Assembly: GCF_907164915.1 (NCBI RefSeq)
Contig: NW_025919597.1
Span: 1-64,000 of the forward strand
Direction: 5' to 3'
Length of the DNA: 64,000 bases
Source: Impatiens glandulifera
Taxonomy: Eukaryota; Streptophyta; Magnoliopsida; Ericales; Balsaminaceae
Position numbers and translations under genes: made by a program. The first letter of the stretch is position 1, and every line of letters starts with the position of its first letter. Below, piece after piece: positions 33,018 through 48,398 of this stretch. The notes under the pieces are model-generated. The model saw only the letters and a program-made list of their open reading frames with translations, ran no database searches and had not been told where the DNA came from.

Positions 33018-33705
33018 GATTTTTGAAAGTGGGAACCAAACTTGCTAGGATTCAATCCTAGGTTAAAGTCCAATTTTGTCAATTTGGGCTCAGTAGGGTT
33101 TTGAGAGGTGCAATCATAGTTGAGGGTTCGGACTTAGGCCTAGGGTTGGGGTTAGGTGTTAGGTCTAATGCTAATTGGGGGTTCGACCCTAGGTTGGGCT
33201 AGGATTTGGTTTCGTCGGTCCTAGGCTAGAGCTAGGGTTTGGTTTTGTCGGTCCTAGTCTAAGATGAGACTAGGGGGTGTCGGTCCTAGGTTAGGTGTTA
33301 GGTTTAACGGTCCTTGGTTAAGTGTCAAGGTTAGTTTTATCGGTCCTTGGTCAAGTGGAAAGGTCGATCCTATGATAGGATCGGCTTTATCGATAGAGAC
33401 GGGGGTCTGGCTAAGGATGATGGCTTATGAAAAACAGTTTGAAAAAAATCATGTTAGGGATTTAATTCGCTTTCTATTCTACGCAAACTTGTGTAAACAC
33501 TTGAAACGGATTCAAGGCGGAATTGTTTACTTGGGTTTGAAGCACAAAATGAAATATAAAAAGATGACAGAAATGAAGAACACAACAGTTTGTTTATGGA
33601 TGTTAAGAGAAACTCTCTTACGTCACCCCTTCTTCCAACCACCGGAAGGATTCACTATAAGATGAGAAGAATCAAATACAGTTTACACACACACTTAGCT
33701 CACTA

Positions 33706-33729
33706 TTGAACAGAACACTTTCTGTTCAA
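33706..33729 (-). other. Conserved LTR stem-loop, copy B
   Basis: Perfect 10-bp arms TTGAACAGAA and TTCTGTTCAA around a 4-base loop. In copy A (7495-7518) one arm base is changed (CTGTTAA). The same hairpin is in the copia LTR at 55534. Confidence 0.75.
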
Positions 33730-34280
33730 TTACAAGATGAAGAATATCACTCAGCTAAAGGTGCTTTGATTCTAGCTCTCTCTCTCTCGATTCACACACA
33801 GTACAATCAGAAAGAAGCTTCACAGAATAAGTTCAGTAAGCAAGATGATTGAGTAGTTTCTCTCTCTGTAAAATCAGATTGCTTGTTCGTTTGTATTCGC
33901 TTGTTCGTGAGGCAGATTGTCCGTTATCCTTAGTATTGATTAAATATTGAGCAGGAGCTAACGGTCGAATCTTCAAGAATGATACGTGGCACTCTTCCAT
34001 TGGAAAGCCTCCATTGCTTGAATCTTCAAGAATGATAGGAGCACAAGGATCGTGGCCGTACATCACTGGTAGTGCGCCGAATATTCCATCACGGATGTAC
34101 CTGCAAAACGGGTAATGTGAGGAAAATTCTCTTACGTGGCATTCCTTGATTGGATGCATATAGTTGTTGTACTAATCTTCACAAGAAAGTGGAGCAGAAG
34201 TAGGGTACAGCTATAGCACGTGGGTAGTAGAAATGCTAGATTCAAGCGTACTGCTTAAACTGAGCATTATACGTATTTCA

Positions 34281-35260
34281 GTTAGACGGATTGTGAAAAT
34301 CAGTCTAATGAAATAGGTCATCTCCTTCTAACAGAAAAACGTCTATTAGACCGCCTGGTCTAATAGAATTAGACTCGCGTCTAATTACAATAACCATTAG
34401 ACTAGCACGTCTAACTCCACTGAGTTAGACTGGCACGTCTAATTCCGGTTCTACCTTAGACTTGTCTGAAGGACTTAGACTCACGTCTAACTTTCATTAA
34501 TTAGACCAGACGTCTAATTATTCAATAACCATTAGACTGGCACGTCTAACTCCACTGAGTTAGACTGACACGTCTAATTTCGGTTCTATCTCAGACTTGT
34601 CTGAAGGAGTTAGACTCACGTCTAACTTTCACTAATTAGACCACACGTCTAATTCCGCATCAATTAGACTGCCCGTCTAATTACAAATATATTAGACTAC
34701 ACGTCTAACTCCGATTAGTTAGACTGTACGTCTAATTCTGAATATAATAGACGTACGTCTAATTCCATTAGACTCACATCTAATTTCGTGTATTCATTAG
34801 ACTTGCGTCTAATTCTTTACATTTATTAGACTACACGTCTAACTCCGATGAGTTAGACTGTACGTCTAATTCCGTGTATTCATTAGACTTGCGTCTAATT
34901 CTTTACACATCTATTAGACTACACGTCTAACTCTGATGAGTTAGACTGTACGTCTAATTCTATTAGACTTATGTCTAATTCCGTGTATTCATTAGACTTG
35001 CGTCTAATTCTTTACACATCTATTAGACTACACGTCTAACTCCGATGAGTTAGACTGTACGTCTAATTCCGTGTATTCATTAGACTTGCGTCTAATTCTT
35101 TACCCATCTATTAGACTACACGTCTAACTCCGATGAGTTAGACTGTACGTCTAATTCTATTAGACTTGCGTCTAATTCTGTGTAACTATTTGACCGTCTG
35201 TCTAATTACACGTCTATTAGACTGCACGTCTAACTCCGATGAGTTAGACTGTGCGTCTAA
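34281..35260. repeat. Palindromic TTAGAC/GTCTAA array, copy B LTR
   Basis: Same structure as in copy A, with only two 135-bp units (CAATAACCATTAGACT near 34388 and 34523) and re-arranged 110-bp units. Confidence 0.93.
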
Positions 35261-35430
35261 TTTTATGCGAATGAAAATCAAAATCGGTCTAATGACCCTC
35301 ATTAGATCCAAGTCTTATAACATATTGTCTCAATACACCTGTATCAAAACACATAAGTTATTTCATCATCAAAATATCAGTGGTTAAATTATTTCAACAC
35401 TATGTCAAAATAATTTGACCCAACATCCTA

Positions 35431-37210
35431 GGTTAATGTTGTCTAGGTTTAGTTTGACCGGTCCTAAGTAGATTTCCTCGGTCAAGCTCCACGGTCCTGG
35501 ACAAGTTTCCTCGGTCGCATGGCATGGTCCTAGGTCAGTTTCCTCGGTCCTAAGTCAAAATTTCAGGACCAGGTGTTCTTGTTTTGGTCCGAAATTTTAG
35601 AAAGACATAACTTTTGATTGGGATGTCCAAATCACAATCCGTAAGTTGTAGTAGGTTCATATGATCATGAAAAACAAAAACCCAAACATAAATCACGATT
35701 TTGGAGATCTTAAGACGATCAATTTCAAAAAACATCTTTTTTAAGTCAAAATTTGAGATCTTTTAAATTAGGCCATTTCAAGGCCTGATTTTTGTTCCAT
35801 TAGCTTTGAAATGATGAATGTAGTTAATCCATACCAAAACAAAAACATCATTACATCAATAAAATGGTTTTTGAAGATTGAATCAAAATCTAACTTTTTT
35901 TCAAAACCAAATTTTATCAAACATGATCAAAAGGGTGAAACAGTCACTTGTGATTCATCCCTACATGTTAACAAACATATATAGCTACTAATTGAATCAA
36001 CAAATCCAACATAGAAACAAGAACACGAAATTTTAAAAATCCAGTTTTTTAATTTTTTTTTTCAAAATTTTAATTTGATCAAACATTATTATAGTTACTT
36101 AGAAATCATTTTAACATGTTTAGAAACATGTAATGCAATACAACTAATTGAATCAACAAAATCAGATTAAAAATAAGAACACATAATTTTTAAAATTCAA
36201 ATTTTCAAACTTTTTACTCAAATTTTAGTTTGATCAAACATGATCAAAATATTATTATAGTTGTATAAAAATCATTCAAATGTATATACAAATATGCATG
36301 ACAACTATCTGGACCCACAAATCCATATTTAAACCAAGAACGTAGATATTTCAAAAAAATAGTTTTCAAACCAAATTTTCCAAAATTTTGTTCTAGGTTG
36401 AATTGATCGATTCTTTCTAGATATAAAGCTCATACATGATTCATATAATGATTCTTAACAAAAAAATTATACAATCAAGCATAAGAATACGATCAAACTG
36501 GTCAAACAATAAAATTTGAATATATTCAAAATTTTCAATTACAAATCAAAGTTCAAGGTTTCTGTAATCATACCAATAGTTGGAAAACATTCCTGGACAG
36601 TGTTGGAAGTGATCCAGAAGCCTAGATCGAATCTTGGATCACTAGAAAAAGTTTTGAAAAAACTATTCTTCGTCGGAAATTGCAGGTTTTCGATCGGGGC
36701 GAATTGAGGTGTAATTTGTGGTTATTGTTTGATGGATTTGTAGTAGAGGGGTAGGGGCTATTTATAGTGCCCGAATGTCGGGATGTAGAAAGTCAATTTG
36801 ACTCGTCTTTGATCGCTGACGTTCTTATCCCTAATTCGTGATAGTCTTATCCCGGGGAAGATAAGGCTTCTAGATAAGAGGGAAACGTATGCACTGATGA
36901 TGAGATCACGTGGGTGAAAATATCAACGGATTTGATCGCATGTGGACCTAGCTAGAGGTTATAGAAGAAACGCGCTGGTGAGGTTGCAATTTCGGTGACC
37001 CCTACATCCCAGAAAAGAAGACAGTTAAAACGACGTCGTTTCGCCTGACGTTGTCTGCATTCCGTCAGCTGTCAGCGGCTTGACTAACGGGGATAGTCCA
37101 TCCCGTTAGTTGATCCGGTGCGGACGCACGCATGTGGTTCCACTACAACTAAGTGTCTGGCGCGCTCTAAGCTGTCGGATGAGATCTGGGCGCTCATCTG
37201 ATGGTCCAGG
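35431..37210 (-). repeat. Ogre-like LTR, distal part, copy B
   Basis: Duplicate of 9370-11150 with the TATA box at 36758-36767 and the 165-bp degenerate repeats. No gene; the plus-strand ORF at 36516-36707 is antisense to the LTR. Confidence 0.65.
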
Positions 37211-38360
37211 ATTCTGCTGCAAATTTTTAAACATAAAATCAGCTACACAGGATTATGCAATTATATTTTTATTAAAAGGTCATTAAAAATCAAATTTAAT
37301 TCCTTTTAAACTTATTTTTTCTTCAAAATATTCACACAAAATATTTCTAGAATCATAATAACAATTATGATCATACTATATTTTATTTTGGAAATTTTTA
37401 GAATTTTACAATATTTTATTTAATTACTTTAAGCAAGGGATTTAAACATAAATCATAATTAAATTATAATTAAATATTTTTAACCCCTTCTTTGGTCTAA
37501 TTTGGGTAAAATATATACAAATATTTTATCCTCAAATTAATTTTGGAATTTTGGAAAATTTCTTTAATTAAAGTTAATTATGACAATAATTAATCTTTAA
37601 TTAGGTTTTAATTCCTTCTTTTAAATTATTTTGAATATAAAAATTCAAAATACTATTTTAATATTATTAAACATAATAATATTATTTTTCAAATAGGTAA
37701 GTTAAATTTTCATGCTTATAGTAATAAGTTTTATTTTTGAAAAATATAATTTATATAATGTTTAATTACTTTTATTTTCATTTTTTTATACAAACATACA
37801 TTTTCATAAAAAAAAAATCAGGTTCGTCCAAAAAAAACTAAGTCAACCGATACTAATTAAAAAAGCAGTATTAGTGTAATTAATATTAACTAATATATCA
37901 TGAAAAACATTTGATTTAAACGATATATATTATTTTGTAAATACCTTTCGTTATTTTATATAAATATATAAATATATCAAAATATTATTATTGATCAAAA
38001 TTTAAATTTATTATGTTTAAACATTTTAAAATCAATTAAAACATAGTAGAAAAATATTATATATAAGAGTGACATAAATGACTACACATATCTACTTTAA
38101 ATTAATATTCAAATTTATAATTTATTTTTTTATATTTAATTCAATTATTTATAATTTATTTCATTATTATTAATAAAAGTTGAGTATTTATTTATGAAAA
38201 CACACAATGTTTATAAGATTTGGTTTATTTGGGTCAATTTTTTTTTAACAAATATAATTGATTTTAATTTTTAACTAAATAATTTGTTTTTGGTAACACA
38301 TAAATTTTTTAGAGGCAAACCTTATATCTAAATGGATATAAGTGAATATTGAATCATCTA

Positions 38361-38409
<49 letters not shown>

Positions 38410-39589
38410 TATAAAAACAATTTAAAAGGAACCAAGGAAATCAGCTTTATTGTAAAATTTGTGTTGTTTAGGCATCACATTCGATATTGGTTGATTTTGA
38501 ATTTTTTTTTTCTTTTTTTTTTATGTTTATATTATATTTTATGTTCTTTTATATTCTAATCTAAGATACTTTTATTTTGTTTTTCAAAAAAATATTCATA
38601 ACATTTCTAAAAAAAAGGTTCAAGATCAAACAAGATTTAAGAGATTGTTTAATGTTGAATTATTTTATCCAAATTCTAAGTATCAAATTAACCTTTTTAA
38701 CTATCTAATTACTCAAATTAACGATTAAACTATTAAATTTTAATTTTAATTTTAATTTTAATTTTAATTTAATTTTTATTTAATTTTCATTTTCATTTTC
38801 ATTTTCATTTTCATTTTCATTTTTATATTAATTTTAATTTATTTTTCATTTTCATTTTCATTTTCATTTTCATTTTCATTTTCATTTTAATTTTAATTTT
38901 AATTTTAATTTTAATTTTAATTTTAATTTTAAAAGGCATTCTATATAATATTTTAACTAAACCCTTAAACATTAATTGATATGAGAATAATCGGATGACA
39001 CTGAAGCTCCGAAATGTTTATACGGCTGCAATTTGTCTTAATATAATTTTGAAAAAAATATTACACTAATTAAATCAATTTAGTTTGTATTATTTTCATA
39101 TTTGTTGGATGAGTTATGTATATCATGTATTAACTTTTATTTTTTTATTTCACTATATAAAATTTAAAAAGTATCAATGTATAATACTAGGAACATAAGT
39201 GACTTTTAAGATTGTAAAATTAGTAAAAAAATAATATTTATGACAAGTTTAATTAAACAGAAAAAATATAAAGTATTTGTTTTATTTTTCTTCTCATTCA
39301 TTAATGTGAGAACATAAAATATACAACAAGTCATTATAAGAATTTAATACTAATATTATAAAAATGATTGCTAGCATGTAATAAATGTAAACAAATATAT
39401 ATTAATACAACTTTTTTTTTTTCTAAATCCAAAATACAAAAAAGACCATCTTTAGTTATTTGACAATTCAAAGAGGAGATCCTTTGCATATGGCAATTAT
39501 AAGGGCTTGTTTGATTTGGTTTGGATAGTGATTATACAACAAGTCATTTATAAGTCAAATTTATTATATTTGATTTGGTTGGAATACGT
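37211..39589. other. AT-rich gene-free stretch with simple repeats, copy B
   Basis: (TA)n at about 38364-38402 and an ATTTTA/CATTTT array at about 38735-38930, where CATTTT units are more numerous than in copy A. No coding pattern. Confidence 0.7.
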
Positions 39590-39695
39590 GATCTAAAATA
39601 TTTCTAAAGTTAGAAAACTTAGTATCAACAAGTGGCTGACTTCATGAAGCCACTTTTCGATATTAAGTTTTCTTACTTTAGAAATATTTTAGGTC
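39590..39695. repeat. Hairpin-forming inverted repeat, copy B
   Basis: Identical in structure to 13509-13614; arms of about 48 bases start GATCTAAAATATTTCTAAAG. Confidence 0.85.
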
Positions 39696-42426
39696 TTTTA
39701 GATTTAAATTAATTTATTATGCATAAATTTAGGGGAATCTATTGGTCAACTGATAAGCCAGACATGTTGAAACAACTGTCTCTAACTCAACTAAATGAAG
39801 AGTCGGCTAATGACATTGTACATCAGACGAGGCTAAGCATAAGCAACTTGTAATTTCAGAAAAGTAATGACACTTAGGTGATAGCCAAAGACTACAATTT
39901 AAACTCAGATGTTACATTGTGCCAGTAGAACGCCTTCAACAGAGTAGTGACACTCAGCGAAAATACAAGACATGGGGACAACACGGTCTGTCAGCTGTCT
40001 TAGTGAGTATCAGACGACTACTCTTCGGATGAGTGGAACAACGTTTCAATCTTATCAATACTCTGTCGTATTCTCTCTCTTAGGATAATGAACAGTCACA
40101 TTTTTAAAAATAAATATTTTCCTTTATTTTTTTTAAATAACATGAAGGCACGTGGTTGTCATGTTATATAAATGTGCGACCAACATTCTAAACGTCTCAC
40201 CATTTCAAAAGTGATTAATATTCTCCCTCTTGCGATTTCCGATATAAACCCTAACACTAAAGCTCTTCATCTTTTCTCTGAAATCTCAAGCAACTGCAAT
40301 GACTTCCTTCTCTCAAAACATTTTGCAGGTAGACTTCGAGTCTGTCGACAATATTGGGATCCCAAAGATAGTGGAGATGTTTCGAACGCTAGAAGCGTCC
40401 AAGCTGAATAAGTTCCTAGGGGGACCCAACAGTGTGCAAGAACTTGAGGTACGCTAGTTCTTTTCAACAGCAAAGATCGCCGGGGACAAAATCCAGTGTT
40501 AGGTGAAAGGCACTGAGATCATTGTTTCCGAAGAGGCGTTCTCTGAATAATTTGAGCTTCCGACGGAATTCCGACGGAAGGGCTCACCGTATTCGACCAA
40601 ATACCGGTTGATGAGATTAAGGAGATGCAGACGGTTGACTCGGAAGTCTATCAACCCATTCTTAATCATGGAAAGTAGAGGCTGATGAAGCCAAAATATT
40701 GTCTACTCAACAATGTTGCGAAATCCCTTCGCTCTAAGGTGGGGTCCTTCGGTGTGTACACAAATGACCGTTTTGAGATAACGGCGTTCATCACCAAAAG
40801 AATGGCCATCAACTGGTCATTGGTTTTATTCACAACCCTAGTGTCCATTGTGAGACTCCCAAAGAAGCACCATACTGGATTTGTTGTGCAGATCAGGAGG
40901 CTACTCGAGCACCTCAAAGTAAATGCAGGGAAGGGAGTGAACGTCCATCCATCTAGGATTCTGACCATTAGAACGGTCAATGCCTACCTTATCATGTTAA
41001 ATGGGGTGCAGGACTCCAGCCTTGAAACATCCGTACAATAGTCGAGCGGACAGTCAACAACCCTCTCCAAGAGATCAACAACAGGAAGGAGAAGGAGGTT
41101 AATCCTTGAGGAATCCGCTGAAAGCTCAAACAACCGAATCTTCAACTCAATAGAAGAGTCTGCCGAGACGGCTTCTAACGCAAATAAGGCAAGGCTGGAG
41201 GACGCAACAGCACAAGAGGAGGACTCTAATGTAGTGATGGAAGTAAATCCTACCACAATCATTGTTTTCCCTAGCTTCATCAAATTACTTTGCAACATCG
41301 AATCACTCTGCAGCAACAACTGAAATATTCGAAGACGATTATGTAGAGGCTGAGTAGTTCGAATTCACATCTACAACACTAAATCATGTGCTTTCTCCTC
41401 AATCCTCTCCATCTTCTAAAGGGCCTGATCTAGTTGCTGACAATTTAGTAGCCATATCAGAAAGTGAAAAGTTTACTCCCCTTCATATTACCAGCCGTCT
41501 TCCATCATCAATAGCCGACTCCTCATTCAGTAGAGGAGTCATCTCAATGAAAGGTGGATATTCGTGGCCTCATCTAGGACTCCCTAGCTCCCATTCAACA
41601 AAGCATTGCCAATATCCTTGGAGAAGTGGAATCTCTTAGGGAGCGGGTGTCAGATGCCTCGTCAGCATCAGCCTCGATTGTCTAGGCCAGGACAAACTCC
41701 TTGCCCAGGTCACGAAGGGTAATATTGAGATTATAATAATCAAGGAATCCTTGATCAGGCTCAAACATGTAATGAACTATTTCCTCGGCGATTTCAACAG
41801 AGAATTCTCCTCGAAGATCGACACTATCGGAATGCAAATTGCCGAAGTAATGGAACTCATTAAGCAAATAGGGGATCAGCGATCAAGGGTTGCTGATGTT
41901 AAAAAGGGGGAAAATAGCAGAGGATGAAGAGTAGTGAGGAGGAAACCTGGAAGAGAAAGCTAGCAAGGAAAAGAAGCTAACTAAAGGCTCAACAAGATAG
42001 TAAGTTGATCATTAATCATTGTGTAAGTTGAACAGATAGTTTTCTGTTCAACAAGATAGTGTGAGAGCTAAAAGTTCAGACAAACAATTGTTAAGACATG
42101 TGATATGAGTGAGTTTGTGTAGAGGCTATACAAATCAAAGTCTTCTAGTGTAATCCTTCTAGAAACAGAAGAAGGGGTGACGTAGGAGTTTTATCTCCGA
42201 ACATCCATAAAATCTTGTGTTGTCTTTTCATTGCTTCATTTAGTCATATATCTTCCGCTTTAAATCCGGCAAGCATTTTCCTCACTTGAAACCGTTCAAG
42301 AGCTTGCTACGATTTTTTCAGGAATAGAAACTAATTTTCAATCTCTAACAGGATTAAAATCGCATTTAAGTGAAAAATAGAACAACAATATTCAATCCCC
42401 TTCTACTGTTGTCATCGATCCTAACA
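39696..42426 (+). mobile_element. Ty1-copia remnant with accessory ORF and LTR end, copy B
   Basis: Same content as 13615-16311. It retains 26 bases near 39753 (ATAAGCCAGACATG...) that copy A lost between two CAACTG repeats, and has an 11-bp tandem duplication TTCCGACGGAA near 40560. LTR fragment about 41960-42426, with the shared block at 42168-42216. Confidence 0.75.
40299..41927 (+). pseudogene. Copia accessory ORF, decayed, copy B
   Basis: As in copy A: ATG at 40299 (MTSFSQNILQVDFESV), a stop after QELEVR, an open middle block at 40685-41041 containing LLNNVAKSLRSKVGSFGV and ITAFITKRMAINWSLVLF, and the C-terminal DVKKGE at about 41900. The middle block is more open than in copy A, where one G is missing in the run at about 14625. 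Still a pseudogene. Confidence 0.7.
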
Positions 42427-43000
42427 TAGAGGATCTCTTTATAGCCAACTTTGGTCGGTTGATTGTCCAAGTTGGCCGAATTTGGACAAAATCATTTATG
42501 GACTTGTCACTTGCTCGTCGAATGCTATCATTTTGAGGAATATGACGAGCTACAAATGTAGGGGAAATTATCACACGACTACTATGATCATTTCCATTTT
42601 TTAACTTTTCGTTTTGGCTATGTAATAAAGAAGTTGGACTTCATCGTTATTCAAGGAAACCAATTGTTCTTATCTGGATGTTGGGAGAAAGAAGACGAAG
42701 CCAGACCACCAACGCGTGTTTGAATACTTCGTGGAGCTCCATCAGCATTCCAAGATGCCATCGCGTTTTGTGTTTTGGCCGTTAGTTTGGGCGTCAGTCT
42801 GGCCGTTACCTCCCTAACACATCTCTCATTGGTATAGACATATTATGTCGTGTTTAATTTGGGTCAAACGGCTTTGGCCTCTTTTGACCTTCTCCTTTCT
42901 CTTTTTTTCTTTGTTACACAAAATTAATTAATAGACACGTAATTTATTTTTGTCTATTTTATTTATTATTTATTTTTTTTATATTTTATGGATTTATTTT

Positions 43001-43186
43001 AAGAGAAATGATATAGAGCGAGAAAAATATTAGCAAGAAATGTATGGTGAATGATGTATTAGTCTTTGAATGGATTAAAAATTTAATAAGAGAGAATTTT
43101 CAGATTATTAATCCACTAAAGAAATGACACATCATTCCTTACACATTTCTTGTCAATATTTTTCTCGTTCTCTATTATTTCTCTTG
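43001..43186. mobile_element. MITE-like element, copy B
   Basis: Copy of 16885-17070 with the same inverted termini. Confidence 0.75.
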
Positions 43187-43445
43187 TTTTAATTATTTTA
43201 GAATAAATTAATACAGCAATTTTATTAAATAATAATTTATTTTATTTTTAAATTCCTTAACGGGCTTATAAATTTATAAAAATAATTTTAATGAAAATAA
43301 ATGTATAAATTTGATGAGTAAAATTTAATATTATAATATTATAGATATATGAATAATGTTTCTTTATATTAATAACCATTAAAATGCAATAAAATAAATA
43401 ATCAAATACTATAGTTTGTTGAATAATATTTCCTTACATTAATAT

Positions 43446-43760
43446 CTAATTTAATACTATCTTTGTTTATATTTATACCTAATTCTTTTCTTTTTAGTAA
43501 TAAATCCTTAGATTATTATTTAAGCTTTTGTTTTATAATTGTACCTAATTTAATTCTATCTTTCCTTATATTAATACCTAATTCTTTTCTTTTTAGTAAT
43601 AAATCCTTAGATAATTATTTAAGAATTTGTTTTATAATTGTACCTAATTTAATACTATATTTCCTTATATTAATACCTAATTCTTTTCTTCTTAGTAATA
43701 AATCCTTAGATAATTATTTAAGATTTTATTTAAATTTTAATATTAATTTAAGTAATTATT
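43446..43760. repeat. 99-bp tandem repeat upstream of the cysteine-rich peptide gene, copy B
   Basis: Three units as in copy A, ending about 60 bases before the gene. Confidence 0.85.
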
Positions 43761-43770
43761 ATTAATAACC

Positions 43771-43777
43771 TATAAAT
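43771..43777 (+). promoter_or_regulatory. TATA box of the cysteine-rich peptide gene
   Basis: TATAAAT 40 bases before the ATG at 43817; transcription would start shortly before the codon, giving a very short leader. Confidence 0.6.
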
Positions 43778-43816
43778 GAAGAGGTAATAGAATACACACA
43801 TTCATAGAGTTACACA

Positions 43817-44071
43817 ATGAAAATAATACTGTTTATAATATTACCGTCACTATTATTCACAAATATTTACGGGGAGGGTGAAGATTGCAAAGATTGCCTC
43901 GATCCCTGTCTTGGAGCATGTGAGAATTATACGTATGGAGATTTTTGTATTAAAAATTGTGAGGATTTATGCCGCCGTAGTTGCCATAGGAAAATCAATG
44001 TTACCTGTAATTCTTCAGCATTCAAGTTTGTGCCTGCTCCATCCAACAAATCAATAGTCATAGTTATGTAA
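43817..44071 (+). CDS. Secreted cysteine-rich peptide (84 residues), intact copy B
   Basis: MKIILFIILPSLLFTNIYG is a clear signal peptide with likely cleavage after YG or GEG. The mature part has nine cysteines in about 43 residues: CKDC, DPC, GAC, then DFC, KNC, DLC, RRSC and VTC, with two NxT/NxS sites. Size, secretion signal and cysteine density fit plant defensin-like or thionin-like peptides, used in defence or cell signalling, but the spacing is not one I can assign to a family. A TATA box, a short leader and a possible downstream 3' splice site (TTTTTGCAG at 44149-44157) make it gene-like. It is the only apparently intact host gene here; copy A is frameshifted. Confidence 0.65.
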   Translation: MKIILFIILPSLLFTNIYGEGEDCKDCLDPCLGACENYTYGDFCIKNCEDLCRRSCHRKINVTCNSSAFKFVPAPSNKSIVIVM

Positions 44072-45900
<1,829 letters not shown>

Positions 45901-46199
45901 ACTACACAACAACAAAAACATATCTTAGGCGACCCTTATATGTCAACGCATATTAAGCGTGGTTAAAAAAAAAAAAAAAAACTAAACTTTGGCCGACCTT
46001 TATACATACACCAACCTTTATTAATTTTTTTTTATATAAATAGAGAATTTCATACTTTAACTATTATAAATTTTAATATTTTTTATTTTTTAACATTATA
46101 AATATTTTATTTCATTATTTTAATATTTTAAATTAAATTTGACTTATAATTTTATTAACATTAAAATTTAATTATTAATTTTATTAATATTAAAATTTA

Positions 46200-46889
46200 A
46201 TTATTAATTTTTTATAACATAATTATTAAATTTCATTATTAATTTTTTTATAAACATTTGTACTTTAATTAATTATTATTTAAATTTAATTAAATAAAAA
46301 ATAATTCAAATTAAATGTTATATTAAATTTATGAATAAAAATTAACGTAGAATTTTTTTTTAAATTAGAAACCAATATTCTAATTTCTTTTCTCTCTTAA
46401 ACCCTAATCAGACCCTCGTCATCAGACTCACTGCCCAAACAAATGGAAGTCGCTCACTTTGAGTTCCCTTTCTCTCGAAAAATCACACTCTGAATTGATT
46501 AGAAGAGAAGATGAGTTCTTGTTCTACAAATGCCAGCAGTGGTAGCGTAGAATCAAAGGGCGAATTCACAAACACAAAGAACAAAACTTAGCGGACAGAT
46601 AGAGGCGTCAGATCGTTCGTTGCGCTTCATGTTGTTTTTCTCCTGGATCACTCTACAATTTCTTTCTGGTTCGTTACCTTTCTCATGTTCCTTTCTGTCA
46701 ATTGAGTGATTCACACACTAATAACTGTCCATAAGTTTGAACTTTTTCAACTCAATAATGATTTACTAACTGCTACTTAACTACTAATTGAATTACTGAA
46801 CTTCTAACTGAAATGTTGAATTACTAACTGAAAGCTGAACTTCCAGCTTATTTACTATCCTTGTTGACGCTCCAGGGTTAGTTTCCTTG
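46200..46889. other. Cargo leader region retained only in copy B
   Basis: Absent from copy A, where the truncated gypsy begins. From 46380 it becomes less AT-rich and gene-like: AAACCCTAATCAGACCC, a short ATG frame MEVAHFEFPFSRKITL and another MSSCSTNASSGSVESKGEF (about 46512-46590), both ending early. It could be the 5' untranslated region and first exon of the captured gene. No family recognised. Confidence 0.4.
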
Positions 46890-47109
46890 GAATTACACAT
46901 TTTTCATTTTATTTAAAGAATTTCTCAGGAGAAAACCTTATTCTGACTCTTCAGTATTATGTAGTTCTGGTGAAAATTGCATCATGGTATATTTGCCCTT
47001 TTAGAAAGTTAATGTATAAATATGTGTTTTTTCCATTTTAGAAGTATGATGATTCTAGTATGAATATTCATCTCATATATTTTGGGATATTTTAAATAAT
47101 TTATTGCAG

Positions 47110-47289
47110 GAAAATGGCTCTGAAGAATCACAGATAAGAACTGACGCCATCTTTGGCAGAATCTTCCCTGATCCATCTAAAGCAGAAGATGGCCTTCACA
47201 AGCTGATCTTGTTGAAGGATTGTGGAATTTATTCTGCATTAGAACATATGTTAGATGAAGGGGTTTTTGAGAATTATTTAATAACAAGA
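47110..47289 (+). pseudogene. PDS5-like cohesin-cofactor exon, copy B
   Basis: 180 bases, same 60 codons as 23031-23210 with the same splice sites (TTATTGCAG and GTAAGT). Open reading has survived in both copies, which fits either recent capture or an exon still tolerated in transcripts. Confidence 0.5.
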
Positions 47290-48398
47290 GTAAGTTATCC
47301 AATCAGCGTAGTTCTTTATATTATGTTTGAGGTTACATTTCAGTGCAGTCGTTCTTCCTTGAAACAGTTTATTAGCTAAGGACATAAAGTCATGGTTTTG
47401 ACTTGATCACTCATGAATTTCAACAAGGCAAAAAGGAAGAACTATGCTTGGATAGAATTATGTTTTGATGACCCATCCCATGCCAATACTTACAGCTTCA
47501 TAAGTCTTAATCATGTAGGATGATGGAAACAACGGACAGCAATTAGTGGGACAGAAAATAAGATTATGGTCGCCGCTTGATAATTGGTTAGCATTTGCTT
47601 CTCTTAACTCTTATTCTTAGAAAATGGTTCAATGACCTTTTGTGATAGTCTTAAATTTTGTTCTCAGCTATTTCTCAGCGGATGTGGACGTGTTAGATCC
47701 TCAAAATAAGAAGCATAAGGTTTTTGCCACTCTAAATTCTTAATTGCTGGAAAATGGGTATATATCTGTGCTTCATGCATAGATAAGGAATGGATTCTCT
47801 TATAAAATAAAATGATAAAATTTCTAGTAATGAGATATTCTCATCCGTGGAAAAAACAGGATAAAAGTTCTGTTCATCCTGTTATTATTAGTGATTATGT
47901 AATAAGCCTTTAGAAAGTATTCTAGAAAAAAGAGTTGCAACTATGCTTGATTTGGTTTAAATAAAGTTTCACAACTATAAAACATTCCACACAGCCTAAA
48001 TCCTAAATCCTAAACAGCTTAAAAATAATTCCAAATCAATTCAATAGCTTTATGGAACTGTTATGCAAATATTTATATATCTCTGAAAGTCACTACAGAG
48101 TGCAAATTCCCAGGGTTGCTTCAGTCCAGTCCTTGTGTAGTTTTTCTTCTTTTAAATGGTCACGAAGGCTCAAACCCACAACCATCCAGTCCTTGTGAAG
48201 TGCTCTGGATATTTTTTTTGTTACTGCCTTTTTTATGTTCCATTTCTATTATTGATATAGATATATTTATGAGATTTTCTTATTACATACAGATGACTAA
48301 AATTATTGTCTAGTTTATGCTCTTTCCTATGTTGTAATCCATCCTTTTAAGCTCCTCTACAATTGTTTGCTTCAGATGTCCTAGCCTATCTTTTGTAG
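47290..48398. other. Intron-like DNA between PDS5-like exons, copy B
   Basis: Duplicate of 23211-24320. The ORF at 48116-48313 has no coding context. Confidence 0.5.

Larger units (their letters stand above)
33373..35425 (-). repeat. Solo copia LTR, copy B
   Basis: 2053 bp with the same termini and TCCTA target duplications (33368-33372, 35426-35430) as copy A, so the solo LTR predates the duplication. The 150-bp difference from copy A comes mainly from one 135-bp repeat unit. Confidence 0.93.
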
